Source of the DNA: Xenorhabdus yunnanensis
GTDB taxonomy: Bacteria; Pseudomonadota; Gammaproteobacteria; Enterobacterales; Enterobacteriaceae
Reading direction: 5' to 3'
NCBI RefSeq assembly: GCF_028598805.1
Contig: NZ_JAQRFI010000005.1
Coordinates: 59,597 to 123,596, forward strand
DNA: 64,000 bases
The notes beneath the pieces were generated by a model. The model was not told where the DNA came from. It was given only the letters and a program-made list of their open reading frames with translations, and made no database searches. A program made the translations under genes and the position numbers. Shown here piece by piece: positions 62,342-64,000 of this stretch (positions within the stretch are counted from its first letter, which is position 1; each line of letters begins with the position of its first letter).

Positions 62342-64000
62342 TTAATGTTCATGCGGCGGAGGCGCCAAAACTTCACGATTACCATTATGCCCTGGTGTAC
62401 TAACTATCTGCTGCGCTTCCATTTGTTCAACAATCCGGGCTGCTCGGTTATATCCAATACGGAATTGACGTTGTACACCCGAAATAGAAACACGACGTTT
62501 TTCAACTACAAATTCAACTGCTTGATCAAACAAGGGATCCAGTTCTTCTTCGCTATCAAATCCTGTACCGCCTTCACCATCTTCTCCCCCTTTAATAATA
62601 CTATCTATGTATTGAGGACGACCGCGGGCTTTCCAATCATTCACGACTTCATGAACTTCTTGATCGCGTACAAATGCGCCATGAACACGTACAGGAATGG
62701 AAGAGTTTGGTGCTAAATAAAGCATATCCCCCATACCAAGCAATGATTCTGCACCACCTTGATCAAGAATGGTACGGGAATCTATTTTACTGGATACCGT
62801 AAACGCAATACGCGTTGGAATATTTGCCTTAATCAATCCTGTGATAATATCAACAGAAGGGCGCTGTGTTGCCAGTACCAAATGAATACCTGCTGCTCGT
62901 GCTTTCTGAGCCAAGCGCGCGATTAATTCTTCCACTTTTTTCCCGACTGTCATTATTAAGTCGGCAAACTCATCAACCATTACCACAATATAAGGCTCTT
63001 TTTTCAGCATAGGATGCGTTGCATCCATACTGTCACCCGGCTTCCAGAACGGATCAGGAATCGGGCGCCCCATATTTTCCGCCTGTTTGATCTTGTCATT
63101 ATAGCCCGCAAGATTGCGCACCCCTAAAGCTGACATCAGCTTATAACGTCGCTCCATTTCGTTTACACACCAACGCAATGCATTGGCTGCATCTTTCATA
63201 TCGGTAACAACTTCAGTCAATAAGTGCGGAATACCTTCATATACCGATAATTCAAGCATTTTTGGATCAATCATAATAAAGCGAACATCTTCTGGTTTCG
63301 CTTTATACAAAATGCTGAGGATCATTGCATTGACCCCTACCGATTTCCCCGAACCAGTAGTCCCTGCTACCAGTAAGTGAGGCATTTTACCCAAGTCAGC
63401 CACAACTGGCTGCCCTGCAATATCCTTTCCTAAAACGATAGTTAACGGGGAAGGATTATCACGGAATTTCTCACAATCCAGAACTTCCCGTAAATAAACT
63501 GTTTGGCGTTTTTTATTGGGTAATTCCAAACCAACATAAGGTTTCCCCGGAATAACTTCCACGATACGGACGGCTACCGCTGAAAGCGAGCGAGCGAGGT
63601 CACGCGATAAATTAGAAATACGGGAAGCTTTCACTCCCGGAGCCAGATCCAATTCAAATCGTGTGATTACAGGCCCTGGAGAGAATCCAACAACATCTGC
63701 TTTAACACGATAGTCATTCAAACGCACCTCAATTAAACGAGAGATTTTCTCAAGCGCAAACATATCAACCGGTTCTTCTTCCGCTGGAGGTTCCGCCAAA
63801 AGATCCAGAGAAGGCATCGGTGTCGTTGGTTTTGTCAATGGCTGATCATTTCGCATCAAAAACGGATGGAACAAGCTATCTTGCTGCGGTTGCTGCGGTT
63901 GCTGCGGTTGCTGCGGTTGCTGCGGTTGCTGCGGTTGCTGCGGTTGCTGCGGTTGCTGCGGTTGCTGCGGTTGCTGCGGTTGCTGCGGTTGCTGCGGTTG
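62342..64000 (-). CDS. ftsK: DNA translocase FtsK, 3' part (N-terminus beyond window)
   Basis: Only the C-terminal part is present; the gene continues past 64000. The motor domain has Walker [14 protein letters not shown], Walker [18 protein letters not shown] and the C-terminal gamma winged helix ([24 protein letters not shown]) that reads KOPS and contacts XerD. Upstream of the motor the frame runs through a perfect Gln-Pro-Gln repeat (63884-64000), the linker between membrane and motor domains. The product pumps DNA to resolve chromosome dimers at division. An internal TTG near 63874 is not a real start. Confidence 0.96.
   Translation of the reverse strand, partial: QPQQPQQPQQPQQPQQPQQPQQPQQPQQPQQPQQPQQPQQDSLFHPFLMRNDQPLTKPTTPMPSLDLLAEPPAEEEPVDMFALEKISRLIEVRLNDYRVKADVVGFSPGPVITRFELDLAPGVKASRISNLSRDLARSLSAVAVRIVEVIPGKPYVGLELPNKKRQTVYLREVLDCEKFRDNPSPLTIVLGKDIAGQPVVADLGKMPHLLVAGTTGSGKSVGVNAMILSILYKAKPEDVRFIMIDPKMLELSVYEGIPHLLTEVVTDMKDAANALRWCVNEMERRYKLMSALGVRNLAGYNDKIKQAENMGRPIPDPFWKPGDSMDATHPMLKKEPYIVVMVDEFADLIMTVGKKVEELIARLAQKARAAGIHLVLATQRPSVDIITGLIKANIPTRIAFTVSSKIDSRTILDQGGAESLLGMGDMLYLAPNSSIPVRVHGAFVRDQEVHEVVNDWKARGRPQYIDSIIKGGEDGEGGTGFDSEEELDPLFDQAVEFVVEKRRVSISGVQRQFRIGYNRAARIVEQMEAQQIVSTPGHNGNREVLAPPPHEH
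63884..64000 (-). repeat. 13 perfect tandem copies of a 9-bp unit in the ftsK linker
   Basis: The unit CAACCGCAG (coding strand), encoding Gln-Pro-Gln, is repeated 13 times without a single mismatch up to the window edge, so the true copy number is at least 13. Absence of synonymous changes indicates recent expansion or ongoing homogenisation by slippage. Confidence 0.95.

Noticed and set aside
63884..64000. CRISPR array or sequencing junk
   Set aside because: There are no spacers; the 9-bp unit is in frame with FtsK and encodes the usual Pro/Gln-rich linker.

Overview
The window looks like a chromosomal segment of a Xenorhabdus/Photorhabdus-type enterobacterium (Morganellaceae). The core genes follow the E. 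coli order aspC-ycbL-mepK-ldtD // mukB-mukE-mukF-cmoM-elyC-kdsB-ycaR-lpxK-msbA-comEC-ihfB-rpsA-cmk-aroA-serC // ycaO-focA-pflB-pflA // serS-rarA-lolA-ftsK. Intergenic DNA is AT-rich, and an interspersed palindromic repeat of a kind I associate with these genera lies between pflB and pflA. No tRNA, rRNA, integrase, transposase or CRISPR array was seen.

Region 1 (1-4656): aspC, then leftward ycbL, mepK and ldtD. Region 2 (about 4660-24600) is a roughly 20-kb accessory block between ldtD and mukB, which are adjacent in E. coli. It holds aphA, a LysR regulator, two convergent operons and a GrpB-family gene. The rightward operon (7039-17009) encodes an arginine:glycine-type amidinotransferase, a TruD-like pseudouridine synthase, a radical SAM enzyme, two 2OG-Fe(II) oxygenases, a MurA-like enolpyruvyltransferase, a fold-type I aminotransferase, a CX5R phosphatase, a P-loop kinase and an MFS exporter. 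The leftward operon (23628-17180) encodes a 71-aa LigA-like peptide ending in Trp, an aldo/keto reductase, a third 2OG oxygenase, a caspase/gingipain-fold-like protein with a zinc ribbon, and two ATP-grasp ligases. I read this as a biosynthetic cluster for a peptidyl C-nucleoside antibiotic. TruD-like plus MurA-like enzymes are the malayamycin signature. The enolpyruvyltransferase/radical SAM/phosphatase/kinase/2OG/aminotransferase set matches the nikkomycin-polyoxin aminohexuronic acid route. Amidinotransferase plus ATP-grasp ligases echoes pseudouridimycin. The combination, with a ribosomal peptide and a putative protease, is the main discovery candidate here.

Region 3 (24749-45254) is core: MukBEF-CmoM, ElyC, KdsB-YcaR-LpxK-MsbA, ComEC, IHF-beta, S1, Cmk, AroA and SerC. 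Region 4 (45255-49948) is accessory: a one-module A-T-R NRPS-like enzyme whose reductase has Gln where the catalytic Lys should be, and periplasmic asparaginase II. Region 5 (50097-56420): YcaO and the anaerobic focA-pflB-pflA group with an FNR-like site. Region 6 (56421-58842): a long non-coding gap and two tandem paralogous membrane proteins. Region 7 (58926-64000): serS, rarA, lolA and the 3' part of ftsK, which runs off the window through 13 perfect copies of a 9-bp repeat.
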